Part shown: positions 25,275 through 36,236 of the stretch, one piece after another
How the letters are laid out: each line of letters opens with the position of its first letter
How positions within the stretch are numbered: the first letter of the stretch is position 1
NCBI GenBank assembly: GCA_023935145.1
Contig: CM043697.1
Span: 54,951,001 to 55,015,000 of the forward strand
DNA: 64,000 nucleotides
Origin: Bretschneidera sinensis
Taxonomy: Eukaryota; Streptophyta; Magnoliopsida; Brassicales; Akaniaceae
Direction of reading: 5' to 3'
Notes under the pieces: generated by a model
What the model saw: only the letters and a program-made list of their open reading frames with translations
Databases searched by the model: none
Told to the model about the DNA's origin: nothing
Program-made: the position numbers and the translations under genes

Positions 25275-28200
25275 CATCAATCCAAACCAACTTACCAAAA
25301 TATGGATGTAATCCATCAATCCTTAAAGCAAGTATATTTTAATACACATAAAATATAATTATATAATAATTAGGTTATCGGTTTGGGTCGGGTGAAAAAT
25401 TTTAAACTCGTGACCCAACCCAACTTACTGGGTTCAACAATTTCTCAACCCAAACCGAACCCAACTTTTGAAAACTTCAACCAAATCTAACCCAACCACC
25501 CATTGCACCTGTTTGGATTGGGTCCGCGGGTTCACCGGTTTCCATACTCATCTCTAACTATATTCAATTGAAAAACTAAGAAATTTTCTTTAGTTGATAT
25601 TTGTGCAGGAAGCGTGCAAAGTTCTTGTTGGATCTCATGATTTTAGTTCCTTTAGGGCAGCTGGTTGCCAGGTTGTTCCTTTTCTCCTAAATAGTCAGCA
25701 TCTAATTTCTTTCGTTTCTTCTGTTTGTTTGTTTTCTTTCGGGTTTTATACCTTTGTTATACAGAAGTAAGAGGTGTGTTTTTTTTTTCTCTTTTGCTGA
25801 TAAGTTAAGCAAGAGGTGTTATATAATCGTTTAATGATTTTCCCAAGATTCTTAATTTGGCTGAATGTGATGAGGGGGAAGGAGATGGTATTTTTTTTGG
25901 TGCTTTTGCACCCCTAAAGATGTATTAGATGAATCCTCCAAAAATTACCTCTGGTTGGTGGCCTTGGAAGTCCATGCAAGGTTTCTCTTGCATATATACA
26001 TGTAGTTCATTGTGTATGCTTCACCCTGCCAGAAGATTCGGGGGAGGGTGATGTCCTTTGCTTGGATTGCCTTGAGTTTGTCAGACTCAAGATAGGTTCT
26101 GCTGTACTAGATTACCAATCATTTGGGTAAGAGGCAAGAAGTTTTAGAAGAGGGTTCTTGGTGCTGGGTTTTCCACAGATGGCTTTGTTCCAGCTGTGGC
26201 ATTTTCTGGTGACTCAGCTTGATCTTGTCAGTTTGATGGGTAGATTGGGTACATGACACAACTATCTTTTGGTATACAAGATGTAAATAGTCAACTTTTC
26301 TGCTTTGTTTGAAATTAAATGGAATTAGTTTGATGGTTACCTCAGTTTTCTGCTGACTCGCAACCAATATAAAGGTTATCATGGAGTGGAAGCTGCTGAT
26401 TTTCCTTGTAATTTGTTTGTGTTAAAATCTCGCCCCAAACCCCGTCTTCCCCAAGGCAAAAGGGGTGGAAGATGAAAAAGAAAAGACTTCTTATATTGAA
26501 TATCATTGTCATTCAAGTATCTGAGGAGAAATAAATGTTTGTTGGCATATTCCATAATTGGATACTCTTTGCATAATAAATTACCTTAAACCATTTATGA
26601 ATTGCTGTACTTATAGGCAAAATCACCCATCAGAACTTTGGATGAACTCCATGTTTCTGAGGTGCCATCAACTCCTTATTTTCCATCAGTCATGGAAAGG
26701 GGACAAAGCAATTTAAACGATGAAGGTCCTTGTGCAAGCTCCATAAAGTCCGAGATTGATCTTAATCTGCGTGTTAGTTCTATTCCCAGTAACAGAATGG
26801 GGAGCGTTAATGGTGAAAGTAGTTCAAGATTTGGCATAAGGAGAAGGCATTGTTGCTATGTCGTGACAGCACGTGCACGTTCTTTTCTTTACCACCAGGT
26901 TTCCATCATGCTTTTTATTTATCCGATTTCTGTAGTCTTGTTTCTCCTGCACTATTGAACTAACTGTTTTACTTGCTTGTCTTTTTGTGCTTCTGGTATT
27001 TGTTTGGATATTTTGAGAGCAAGAGATTTAGATGACATCATGGCTAGTTTCATCTTTCATCTTAAAAAGAAACGCTGTGTTTCGTAGTTTTGGAGGGCAC
27101 AATTTAGAATCACAATACTATGTTACCTCTAAGTCCCATTCATTTTCTTTTCTAATTTTTTGATGCTACAGAGGTGAATCTGCATATTTTAGGATTTCAA
27201 GTAGAATGACCCTTCCAAAAGAGGAGAAATATATTAGAGAACAAAAAAACCAATGTAATTTTTTTGGAGGGCACAATTTAGAATCGCAATACTATGTTAC
27301 CTCTAAGCCCCATTCATTTTCTTTTCTAGGTTTTTGATGCTACAGAGGTGAATCTGCATATTTTAGGATTTCGAGTAGAATGACCCTTCCAAAAGAGGAG
27401 AAATATATTGGAGAACAAAAATATATGTAATTTTTTTTAATAAGTAATAAACAATATGATCTATAGCTGAAGAAGGATTACTTTTGTAGAATTTTTCCAT
27501 ATTATTCGATGGGAAACTTTCAAAATCATATCTGATAAAAGTACTTGAGAAATTATTGCAACCCAAAAAGAATGTAATTATCAGAATGGCACTGTTCAAA
27601 TTTTTTTTTTTAAAAAAAAAAAAAAGGTCAGGAGGGGGGTTAGGAGAGGCTGAGAGGGGAAAGGACAGAAAAAAAAGCTTGTTAAGCACCTTTGTTGCAG
27701 TAAGTCACTTTGTTAGGAGTAAAGATGAAGATTCTGCTAGCTGTTGCTGCACCCAGGGGGGTCAGTAACCTTTGACTGAACCATTATTAACCATTTAGAA
27801 TCTTTAGATACTTCATGTATTATCAGCTAGCCTCTTTGTGAAGCAATATCTTCTTAACCAACATCCATCTCCTCTTCCAAAAGAGCACACATAATTTAAT
27901 TTCAATTTGTAGCCTGCCTGCACCAATGTGAAAATTTTCCTTGATCTTGAAACTGGAGCCAACTCAAAACCAAGACAGCAGTAATATGCTGGCTGACAAA
28001 CAGAACAAATTTTTTTCGATAAATAAAAATTTATTAAGAAGCATCAAGAGGGTGCACTAAAAAGTCGAAGGCTATTTATAATGCAAAAGCTTAACAAAAT
28101 CTAAAAGATCATCGTTATTTCCAAAAATATTTCTTTTAACCCAAAAAATAAGAGTGTTGAACCAATTATCTTTAATAGTAGCATTTGATCTTTCAATACC

Positions 28201-29133
28201 ATCAAAGGACCTCCGGTTCCTCTCTCTCCACACCATCTACCAAATAGAACGTGGAATTAGCTCTCTAGCCTTTTTGATATCTTTGGAGGCTCTCAAGCCG
28301 AACAATCAAATAAGTTAACTTGTCATTTAGAATAGAGAAGCCAATGTTTCAAACCTATCGAAGTTTCCCATTGTAATCAATGTCTGGGATCTTTGGAAAA
28401 CCATATTTGTTGAATCTAATATCCTAAGTTATCAGTCTACCCTTGCATTTCCTTCATTCTATGCCCTAGATAAGTGCAGCCTAAGCCAACTTATCCACTG
28501 TAAAAAATAAGCTTTTATTTCTCGAATTGGTTTCTACCCAGTTAAGTACTTAAGTTTCTATTGCAACTGCATAACAGGTCTGTTTTGCAACACCAAATGA
28601 ATACCTTTCATCTTTAGAAGAAATGATCTCTAAGTTCATCTTTTTTCTGCAGATCATGCGTTGTCTGTGACCATTGACGTCCCCATAGGCTTGCCTTAAC
28701 TCTTGTAGCTTACATGTTTTCACATGAACCAAGCAAAAAACTGTCTAGGACTCTAGGGACAGCTTCTGAAAACTAAACCAGACTATCCAAACAAAGACAT
28801 GGCTTTTCTTAGCTATTATTTTGGTTTCAGGATCTGTAAAATTGAATTTCAGTGGAATGTATGCAGGTCAGACTGCTTGTTGGAGTTCTCAAATGTGTTG
28901 GCACTGGAGATTTGATAGTTTCTGATGGTGTGGTTACTTCTTGATATCTTCACCATATTATGTGCATGTAGTAAATTTTTTATTTCTAGTCTTAATTTTG
29001 ACTACATTTTCATATCTTATATTCAATTGTTTCAGTTGAAAAAATCTTGAATGCAAAGACGGTGACTGCTGCAAGTCCCATGGCCCCTGGATGTGGTCTC
29101 TATCTTGGACATGTTAAATATGATTTCCCATGA
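14325..29133 (+). CDS. tRNA pseudouridine synthase, TruA family
   Basis: The enzyme isomerises uridine to pseudouridine in tRNA, in the bacterial family at positions 38-40 of the anticodon arm. Ten exons join without a stop: 14325-14579, 15092-15148, 16650-16727, 21107-21160, 23835-23917, 24377-24476, 25609-25671, 26617-26898, 28867-28927 and 29036-29133, all GT-AG, giving 376 residues, close to my recollection of plant relatives. Motifs: YIGTRFSGSQ (63-72); the catalytic-loop RTDAGVHA with Asp105, split by intron 2; the FHARY and TYFYRLL region (about 165-182); VGSHDFSSFRAAG (about 216-228); ARARSFLYHQVR (315-326); and the C-terminal GLYLGHVKYDFP. The first 50 residues are acidic (Glu run at 32-37) and do not look like a transit peptide. 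An alternative Met is at codon 48. Introns make up over 90% of the gene and are full of mobile elements. All key residues are present, so it is probably functional. Confidence 0.95.
16397..16441 (+). mobile_element. Ultra-short LINE tail insertion, intron 3 side of exon 3 upstream
   Basis: The 17-bp sequence AAAAAAACCTGATAGCC occurs at 16397-16413 and again at 16425-16441. Between them lie only ACTTATC and As. ACTTATC followed by As is the 3' tail of the local LINE family (complement of the GATAAGT-type start seen at 23240 and, as ATAAGT, at 44450). This fits a target-primed insertion truncated almost to nothing. It lies in intron 2 of the TruA gene, about 210 bp before exon 3. Confidence 0.7.
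17237..17296 (-). mobile_element. Ultra-short LINE tail insertion in intron 3
   Basis: TTTGTGCATTTTT is duplicated at 17237-17249 and 17284-17296. The 34 bp between are T-rich and end GATAAGTGA, which on the minus strand reads TCACTTATCAAAATAAA, the LINE 3' end with an impure poly(A) tail. The orientation is opposite to the gene. Confidence 0.6.
18281..18328 (-). mobile_element. Possible ultra-short LINE insertion, older
   Basis: Flanks ATTTATATTATTGTTT (18281-18296) and ATTTGTACTATTGTTT (18313-18328) match at 14 of 16 positions, and the insert is TATTTTTTTGATAAGT, again the complement of the LINE tail. The mismatches suggest an older event. It lies within the large intron 3 insertion. Confidence 0.4.
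20175..20234 (+). repeat. 7-bp minisatellite CACCCTA/CACCCTG
   Basis: About eight to nine units of a heptamer follow one another; the first few are CACCCTA and the rest CACCCTG. The switch from one form to the other in a block suggests spread of a variant unit by slippage. It lies near the right end of the large intron 3 insertion. Confidence 0.85.
21611..21666 (+). mobile_element. Ultra-short LINE tail insertion in intron 4
   Basis: AAACTATTGGTACAAT is perfectly repeated at 21611-21626 and 21651-21666. The 24-bp insert starts TACTTATCAG and continues with As, which is the LINE 3' end and tail. The 16-bp perfect duplication and the tail make this a clear, very short target-primed insertion in the gene's own orientation. 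Confidence 0.75.
22214..22597. mobile_element. Possible Harbinger-type MITE in intron 4
   Basis: The right end ACATGCCC is followed by TTA (22598-22600). On the left, TTA (22211-22213) is followed by CATGTTTAAT, against GGGCATGTTTTAAT read inward from the right. Inside are GAAAACAG and CTGTTTC motifs like those of the 2366-9096 element. The missing GGG on the left leaves the call uncertain. Confidence 0.45.
23235..23293 (-). mobile_element. LINE 3'-end fragment in intron 4
   Basis: The stretch starting TTTTTGATAAGTAAAAAGG resembles the extreme 3' end of the LINE at 44446, including AAGGGNNCCAA and a TACAAA at the far edge. It is about 55 bp of LINE tail on the minus strand. Flanking AAACAT motifs may be a worn target duplication. 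Confidence 0.5.
24163..24246 (+). repeat. Polypyrimidine (CT) tract in intron 5
   Basis: An almost pure C/T stretch of CTCT and CCTCC runs, about 130 bp before exon 6. It could form non-B DNA or affect splicing; nothing shows that it does. Confidence 0.6.
24518..25564. mobile_element. Non-autonomous hAT element, intron 6
   Basis: The element spans 24526-25556 (1031 bp). It is flanked by ACTATATC (24518-24525) and ACTATATT (25557-25564), an 8-bp duplication with one mismatch, the size made by hAT transposases. Termini are TAGGGGTGAGAATGG and, read inward from the right, TAGAGATGAGTATGG (12 of 15). Subterminal zones are rich in CAACCC/GGGTTG motifs. There is no transposase. It also holds three to four CCCTAA hexamers (about 24624-24645) and an AT microsatellite. 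It takes up most of intron 6, ending about 50 bp before exon 7. Confidence 0.85.
25235..25272. repeat. (AT)19 microsatellite
   Basis: A 38-bp perfect AT run inside the hAT element. Probably length-variable between individuals. Confidence 0.95.
27088..27434. repeat. 174-bp tandem duplication in intron 8
   Basis: The block starting TTTGGAGGGCACAATTTAG at 27088 repeats at 27262 with few changes (ATCACAAT against ATCGCAAT, AAGTCCC against AAGCCCC). Two copies, period 174 bp. The high identity indicates a recent local duplication. Confidence 0.85.
28012..28305 (-). mobile_element. LINE 3' fragment in intron 8
   Basis: Read on the minus strand, the segment encodes, with frame breaks, a piece of a plant L1 zinc-binding RT tail (zf-RVT type). 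It includes NRRSFDGIERS followed by a WF-containing segment and ends in a GATAAATAAAAATTT-type 3' end with a T-run on the plus strand. The same motif, as [10 protein letters not shown], is at 44,640. The right boundary and target duplication are unclear. Confidence 0.6.
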
Positions 29134-30613
29134 AATTTATTGTTGCTTCGGAAGCATGTTTGGAGCTTCTGTTGTGGAATCTGATATTGATCCTTGTGTT
29201 CACAGAAGACACTGAGACACTGCAATTTCACAAAGATCCCTGGGATGGTTTTTTTTTTTGGCGAAAGTTCTCCCTAGCTTGCAGTAAGCCCATTTCAGGT
29301 TTATCAACAAAAATTTCTCAGCAATAAGGATGTTAAGAAGTTTTTCTAGATAGTGTTGAGACAGTTTGGAGCTTGTAACAATCAGCGAGTAAGCCATTTT
29401 TTAATTAAGAAGCATGGGTCTCTGAGACAATGACATTGGCCGATTGAGATTCACTGTTTTTTCAATTGAACTTTCTTTTTGTCTAGTCATTCTTGCTCTT
29501 TTCATCGTTATTATTTATTATTTTTTATCAATTGCAATAATTGATAACATAAAGGTTTGTATTTGAGGTCTCAATTAAAAGAGAGACGCCACTATCAATT
29601 GGATTATACCCTAGAAACTACTCATTGTTGATTATAACATGTAAAGAAATGACAAATCCATTTTGTTTCAGGATTGGGAAATGCAGGAAGAAGGGGTACG
29701 GCGAGGCGTACACACACTCGATGAGTATTTGAACTGATTTTGTTATTTAATTTAATAATGTTTTAAGCTATTTAATTATTTATTGTTTTAATTGGATTAA
29801 GAGTAGTTTTATATAACTAGGAATTTTAGTAAGGTTTTGTAATTTTTTGCCGCTTTTTTAAGTTCTGTAAATTTAAAGCAATCATTTGTATTACTTAATT
29901 TTAATTATTGTTATGATTTTTTTAAAATTATTTATTGTTTTAATGGGGTTATGAGGTTTTAATTGGGGTATGAGTAGTTCTTTTTTTGGGTTTAACTTGG
30001 AATTTCATTAAGGTTCGTAATTTTTCTATTTCAAATTGGAATCCCTCAATTATTTCAAAAAAGGACATTTAAAACTCAACTTAAGCAGAATACCTAGCAT
30101 TATGGAAGCTGCGATTGTACTTTCTCGTAAAAAGTTTTCTCCAAAAAAACTTTACATCCACGTAAAGATTCAATGGGTATCAGTAAATAGTTCAAACAAG
30201 TTTCCATAGTCTTGGGCATAATATTTCCTCCATCGTTTACGAAAACAGATTTGGTTTCTAGCTCGTCGTGTGTTCGTTTGACATATAAACGACAGCAGCA
30301 ACAATAACAAAAGTTCTAAGATAAGGTTGTGTCTGAGGAAAGGTAATGAATTTTGTTTCGATTGAAATAATCAAAACGTTTCAGTTCACCTTTTGTTTTG
30401 GTTTGTTTCGATTTGTTTTAGTTATTTTGATCTGTTTTGGTCTCTTATTTCGATCGAATCGTTGCATTATATGATTTTTTTTCTTCTGTAATCCTTCATT
30501 AGTTAAAATTTGTTTTCGCGTGATATTTTTTTTACAATGACACTTTTAATTAAGTTTAGAAAGTTTGGGAATGAAACTTCTAATCAGTTTTAGTTAATGT
30601 TATTTTGTATTAG
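29134..30613. other. 3' flank of the TruA gene, no clear gene
   Basis: The first few hundred bases are probably the 3' untranslated region. At 29672-29737, after a TTGTTTCAG acceptor, 21 codons are open and end in TGA; this may be a 3' exon of an alternative transcript or chance. Degenerate direct repeats near TTTATTGTTTTAAT lie at about 29776-29850 and 29932-30025. Confidence 0.4.
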
Positions 30614-30622
30614 TTCTTAAAA

Positions 30623-30793
30623 AGGCAAATTGTACTGTATTACTTTCAAGTATGTTGAAATGATACTACCATACCAAATCTGTTTAAAACTCACGATTCA
30701 TCCCAAAACATTAATTTATATCATCAAGCGCCTCAAAATGAATTTATTTGAAGAACCAAAATTTTAATTGGATATTACTTTTCATGATAATCA
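30623..30793 (+). repeat. MULE left terminal inverted repeat
   Basis: About 170 bp that match the complement of 37454-37627 at most positions, with CATCCCAAAACAT and CCTCAAAATGAATTT conserved exactly. Confidence 0.85.
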
Positions 30794-31123
30794 AAACACA
30801 TTTAGATATCATAAATGTTATTTTTAAAAAAATAAAGTATTAGGAATGAAACATATTTAACAAGGATTTTTAGGGTTTTTTTTAAAGAAAATTATTATTG
30901 TTTTTTTTTTAAAATTGTTAAAAGTATATTTTAAATGGACTTATATTCTATTATATGATATAAAACAAATTTTACTTCATATATTTTATATTTAAAAAAA
31001 TATCATGATATTATTACCTATTGCGTCATTAAATAAATTAAAACTAAAGATCATCATAGAAGAAAATTAAATATTTTAAATGGAAAGTTTGTTGATATTT
31101 TTTTTCTTCATAAAATCAAATAG

Positions 31124-31827
31124 TGTTAACCAATGTGCAACCTAAGATGAGGATGAATTGGGTTTAAATTTCATTTTTCCACAAAATAAATAAGTTCACA
31201 CAAATATAAAATCAAGCAAGAACAATAAATATTGAATTGTTGGAAATTAAAAGAGCAAGAAAGAAGAAAGTGTAAACTCGGTTTATTGTGGTTCGGCAAT
31301 ATTGAAATCTTTCTTAGATCTTATGTCCATTCTTTTTAAGGATCATCCTTGAAGGTTTCCATTAAATCAAACAAGCAACTTTTAAGGTGTTGCTCAAACC
31401 TTTACAAGAATTTACTCTCACTAGAAATCTCTCACAAATGTTTAATACTTAAACACTCAATAATAGTTTTACACCTAAACCCTAAAGCAAGAGTTACACC
31501 AACTCTTTTACACTTTGAGAAGGAATGAATTGATTTGAAACAAGAGAGAGTGTACAATAAATGTTTACAACTCAAAAATTTCTCTCTTTAAAGCTTAATA
31601 CTCAACAATGGCTTAGTTTTAAAAAACTGAATGCTTGATTCTTGCAATAAATATGTTCTGGATGTTTAAGATGGTTGTTGAAGCTTCTAATAACTGGGTA
31701 TTTATAGCAAAAACTTCAATAGCCATTTGAAATAAAATATGACCGTTTGAAGCATTAAATGCAATTGATTCGCGTAATATTTTATATAAATTAGCTCTAT
31801 TGGGCTAGTGTAGTAGACTAAAAAAAT
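31124..31827 (-). repeat. Truncated 3' LTR of Copia element
   Basis: It matches 36237-36905 closely over its length, including the shared GACCGTTTGAAGCATTAAAT. The part matching 36906-37331 is missing, and the sequence passes directly into reverse transcriptase near 31,840. Confidence 0.85.
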
Positions 31828-31851
31828 AGAGTATTGTCAATTTTTCTCTTT

Positions 31852-34800
31852 GTAAAACCATTACCAAGTAAAAACTTAACCTTTTATACCATGAGCTAGG
31901 AGCTTGCTTCAACTCATAAAGAGTTTTAGAAAGTTTATAGACATGGTTTGGAAAGTTAGGATCTCAAAACCAAAAGGTTGTTCAACATAGACATCTTCTT
32001 CAATAAAAACATTTTTTTACATCCATTTAAATAATTTGAAGTTCTTAAAACATGTGAATGCAAGCAACATGCAGATAACTTCTAATCTAGCTATGAAAGC
32101 AAAAGTTTCATCAAAATCAATTCATTCTTCTTAATTATATCTTTTTGCTATAAGTCTACCATTTTTTCTAGTTATTACACCATTTTCGTCCATTTTATTT
32201 AAAAACCCATGTAGTTCCAATTATTGAATGATCTTTAGGTTTAGGAACTAAAGTTCATACTTTACATATTTAAAATTGATTTAATTCTTTTTGCATAACC
32301 ATTAACCAATTTTCATCATATTCGGCTTCATCAAAAGTCTTAGGTTCTATTTGAGACAAGAAAGCTACATAATTACATACATTTATAATAGAACGAGTCT
32401 TTACCCGGATCACTAATCACTTAATCGATTGTACGATAATTCACATACCTCTAATCTTTCGAAAGATCATCTCTTTGTTGGCTTTTTGAAGGTTGATCAA
32501 GCCTAGATACATATTTCTCTTGAGATATTTGAAGTTGATTCTCCTTGAGGTCAACAATGGGAGTGATGGTCTCTACTCTTGGCATGAAACCTATATTATC
32601 ATCAAAGGAAACTCTTCTACTGGAAAGGTGGTTAGTTTCATCAAATTCAACATGAACATATTCTTCAACCACTAGAGTTATTTTGTTAAAAACTCTATAA
32701 GCTTTACTAGAGGTTGAATACCCTAAGAAAATCCCTTCATCGGTCTTAGAATCAAATTTACCTAAGTTAACTTTATTATTATTCAAGATGAAACACTTGC
32801 AACGAAAAGCATGAAAGTTAGAAATATTTGGCTTTCTGCCCTTCCATAGTTCATATGGAGTTTTCTCGAGTATAGAGCTAATTAAAACTCTATTTAAAAC
32901 ATAGCAAGCAGTGTATATGGCTTTCGCCCAAAATTATTTTGGCAAATTATTTTCACAAAGTAGAGTTCTACCAATTTCTTCTAGAACTCTATTTTTCCCT
33001 TCAACAGCATCATTTTGTTGTGGGGGTTCTAGGAGCTAAAAAATTGTGATCAATACAATATTTTGAAAATCTTTAGTTTTCAAATTTTTTTCATGATCAC
33101 TTCTTTTGCTTGAAATAGCAAAACATTTTTCATTTTGAATTTTTTTACAAAAGTTTACAAATCCTTTAGAAGCTTCATCCTTATAAGCTATAAAGATAAC
33201 AAAGGTATATCTAGAATAGTCATCCACAACAACAAGAGCATATTGATTGTCACTTAGACTAATGTGCTTATTGGACCAAACAAGTCCATGTTCAAATCTC
33301 TAAAGGTCTAGAAGTTGAAACCGTATTTTTGGATTTAAAAAAGATTCTTGTTTGTTTTCCTATTTGACAAGCATCACAAACTTTGTCTTTTTCAAATTTG
33401 ATTTTGAAAAGACCAATAACCAAATCCTTTTTAGAAATAATTTTGATTAAATCTATGTTCACATGACAAAACCTTCTATGACATAACCACAAAAAGATGA
33501 AAAACACTTTTCATTTTGCGAAGGCAAAGATTTGAGATAAACTATATATATATTTTTATGTCTTTGGGAAAAAAAATTGATCTTGTTAATCTTAATGTCT
33601 ATTATAAGATAATGAGAGGATTCAAATATGATTTTATTACCTTTATCACACAATTGACTAATATTAAGTAAATTATGCTTAAGACCTTGCACAAGTAAAA
33701 CATGATCAACGGTTGAAGATTTTTTACCAACTTTTCCATGTCCAAGGATTTTAATCTTGGGGTTATCTCCAATAGTGACATGTCCACTGTCCTTTGGAGT
33801 CAACTCCACAAATATGTTTTGATCACTAGTCATAAGTCTCGAGCAACTGCTATCAAGGTACCAATGGTCATCTTCTATCTTTGTATGGAGACATATCTAT
33901 ATCATATAAGGATATACAATGAAACTTTTAGGTACCCAAAATTTCTTGAGTCCTTTCGGGTTAGACATTGAAAATACAGATCCTTTAGGAACCCATACTT
34001 TCTTAATTCTATAATGTGCTCCATAATCATAGTGATGTGGATGATGTATGATCCTAGATTGATAATCATAGTAATTTCTAGGTTGTCTAGATCATGCAAA
34101 TCTATTATTCTTTGGATGTGAATATCTTGTATTCCTAGAATACATGTTTCTAGCATCATAAGAGTTATGTGAATACATGTTTCTAGGATATGAATGATAG
34201 TTACTTCTAGGATATGCATTCCTAGCATATGAATTTCTTGAATGAGCATACCTAGCATTTGCATTCCTAGGCTTCCTAGCATATATTCTTCTTGAATTCC
34301 TAGCATTGACATTTGAATTCTTAGGCTTCCTAGCATTTTTAAAGGAAGATTATGATCATTATTAGGTGCCTTAGAAGTAGAGGGATCATTTACATTTGTT
34401 GCTTTCACTAAGATAGTTTCATTTGATTTTTGTTTGCCTAATGGAGAATCACCAAAACTAGATTTTTCTCCACTCAATATTTGGCAAGCCAACACTTCAT
34501 CTAGCTTTTCTTTTCCACTTACAAGTCTAGACATAGTTTTTTCAACTCATTCACTTTCTTTTTCAAAACAATATTTTCATTTATCACAGACTCTTGTGAT
34601 GAGTTGCTAAGCTCTAAAGAGAATATTTCTTTTTGTTCTTTTAAAACTTCCTTCTTGAGAGCAATATTTTTAGTATCAATTTTTTCTTTAATTCTTCATA
34701 CAATTCATTTACAGCTTTTATCAATTCTTTATTCCCATTTTCATTATCAATATTATTACTAGAATAAGAATTGGTTACCTTATTTTCATTATTAATTGCC

Positions 34801-36181
34801 ATCAAGCAAAGATTGAAAATCTCTTGAAAGTCAATCTCTTCATTCGAATGGTCCTCTTTATCATCACTCTAAGTAGTTGCTACCATTGCTTTCTTCTTGA
34901 AGTTCTTGTAAGGTTTCTTTGTTGAAGGAAAATCTGCCTTGATGTGTCCGATTTTCTCGCATCTGACTATCCTTTGTTATGGCTTCTTGCTCTTTCTCAA
35001 GAATTTTTGGAACCTCTTTGTGATAAGAGCTATTTCTCCATTTTCCTCACTACTTTCATTCTCATCTTCTTCAACTTCCTTACTTATGGTGGCATTGAGG
35101 GCAATGATCTTCTTCTTCTTTTACTCATCATTAACAACTCGATTTATTACGTTTATCTCATAAGTTAATAATGAGCCAAGAAGAGTATCAACATCAATGT
35201 TGTCAAGATCCTTGGCTTCCTCAATCACCGTCATCTTTGATTCTCAAGCTGATGGCAAAACTCCGAGAATTTTCCTTACCAAATCACAACTTTCATAATG
35301 TGTACCAAGAAGCTTCAAACCATTAACAATGTTAGTAAACTGAGAGTACATTTTAGAAATGGTTTCAGTAGGAGACATTTTAAAAGCTTCATATTCAAAT
35401 ATTGATCTGTAAATTTTAGATTTCTTCACTTGATTAGCACCTTTATATGTAATTTGAAGTTTGTCCCAAATTGTTTTAGCTAAAGAACAAGCAGAAATTT
35501 TGTTTTACTCATTTATATCTAAGGCACAATGAAGCATACTTGTAGTTCTACTATTTAAAGACATCATTCTACAACCATCATCATCAAATTCTTGTTTGGT
35601 TTTAAGAACTAAAATTTCTAATTCTTTGTCTTTCACCTTTTTCATAGGAATTATAAATCCTTCTTCAATTATTCTCCACAAGGTATAATCTTGACATTCT
35701 ACAAAAAAAAAAAAAAAAGTCATTCTATTTTTCTAATAGTTTTAATTAGTTTCATTAAACAAAGGGGACCTAGTATAAGAATGAAATTTGTTATCCCAAA
35801 AAACACTAATGTGTAGCATGTGTATCGTGAGGCTAATGGGCTTGCTGAAAGCTTAGCAAAGGAAGGTCCAGTGCTTGGTTGTTCTAATTTATTTTGGAAT
35901 GTATTTGATTTACCTTTATCTTGTAAGCAAGCTTTGGATCATGATGATTTAGGCTTGCCTATTTTTAGAAAAATGTAATTGTTTTTTATAGGGTAAGGTT
36001 TACGGCCCTCTGTACTTGTTGCTCAGGTAGGGGCCTTATTGTTCCCCCATTTGCTTGTAATTTTTTCAATTTAATTTTAATAAATTGGTAAAGGTCTGCC
36101 AAACCCCCCTCCACCTCAAGAAGGCTTTATTATAAAAAATAAAAAAAAAGAATGACCTTCATTATACATATTAGATGCCAT
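31852..36181 (-). pseudogene. Copia gag-pol polyprotein remnants
   Basis: In minus-strand order: gag start ATG at 36181; after a LINE insertion, LFNETN and then DYTLWRIIEEGFIIP (about 35,780-35,630); the UBN2 part around 35,430-35,244; a worn zinc knuckle with CEKIGHIKADFP (about 34,960); SGEKSSFG of late gag; protease with WYLDSSCSRLMTS (about 33,870); GAG-pre-integrase HRRFCHVN and CDACQIGKQTR (33,507-33,292); integrase MDDYSRYTFVIF (33,227) and a later region that keeps the Glu of QQNDAVEGKN; KFDSKTDEGIFLGYSTSSKA (about 32,750); and reverse transcriptase EQPFGFE and LYELKQAPSSWYKRLSF (about 31,950-31,870). Many stops and shifts. The YVDD box and RNase H are absent. Confidence 0.85.
35777..36155 (+). 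mobile_element. 5'-truncated LINE inserted in Copia gag
   Basis: AAGAATGA flanks it at 35777-35784 and 36148-36155. The insert (35785-36147) encodes the end of an L1 RNase H domain, HVYREANGLAESLAKEG (from 35817), then runs to a TAA at 35976, a short 3' untranslated region and an A-rich tail. A TAG stands just before the His, where such proteins often have Trp. It separates the first dozen gag codons (ATG at 36181) from the rest. Confidence 0.85.
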
Positions 36182-36222
36182 AGGATCTACTCAAGGATTT
36201 TAAGCCTATTAATGAGAACTAA

Positions 36223-36234
36223 GCTTTGATACCA
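36223..36234 (-). promoter_or_regulatory. Copia primer-binding site
   Basis: Minus strand TGGTATCAAAGC, complementary to the 3' part of initiator methionine tRNA with one difference from the common TGGTATCAGAGC. It starts 2 bp after the 5' LTR, as expected for minus-strand priming. Confidence 0.85.
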
Positions 36235-36236
36235 AT

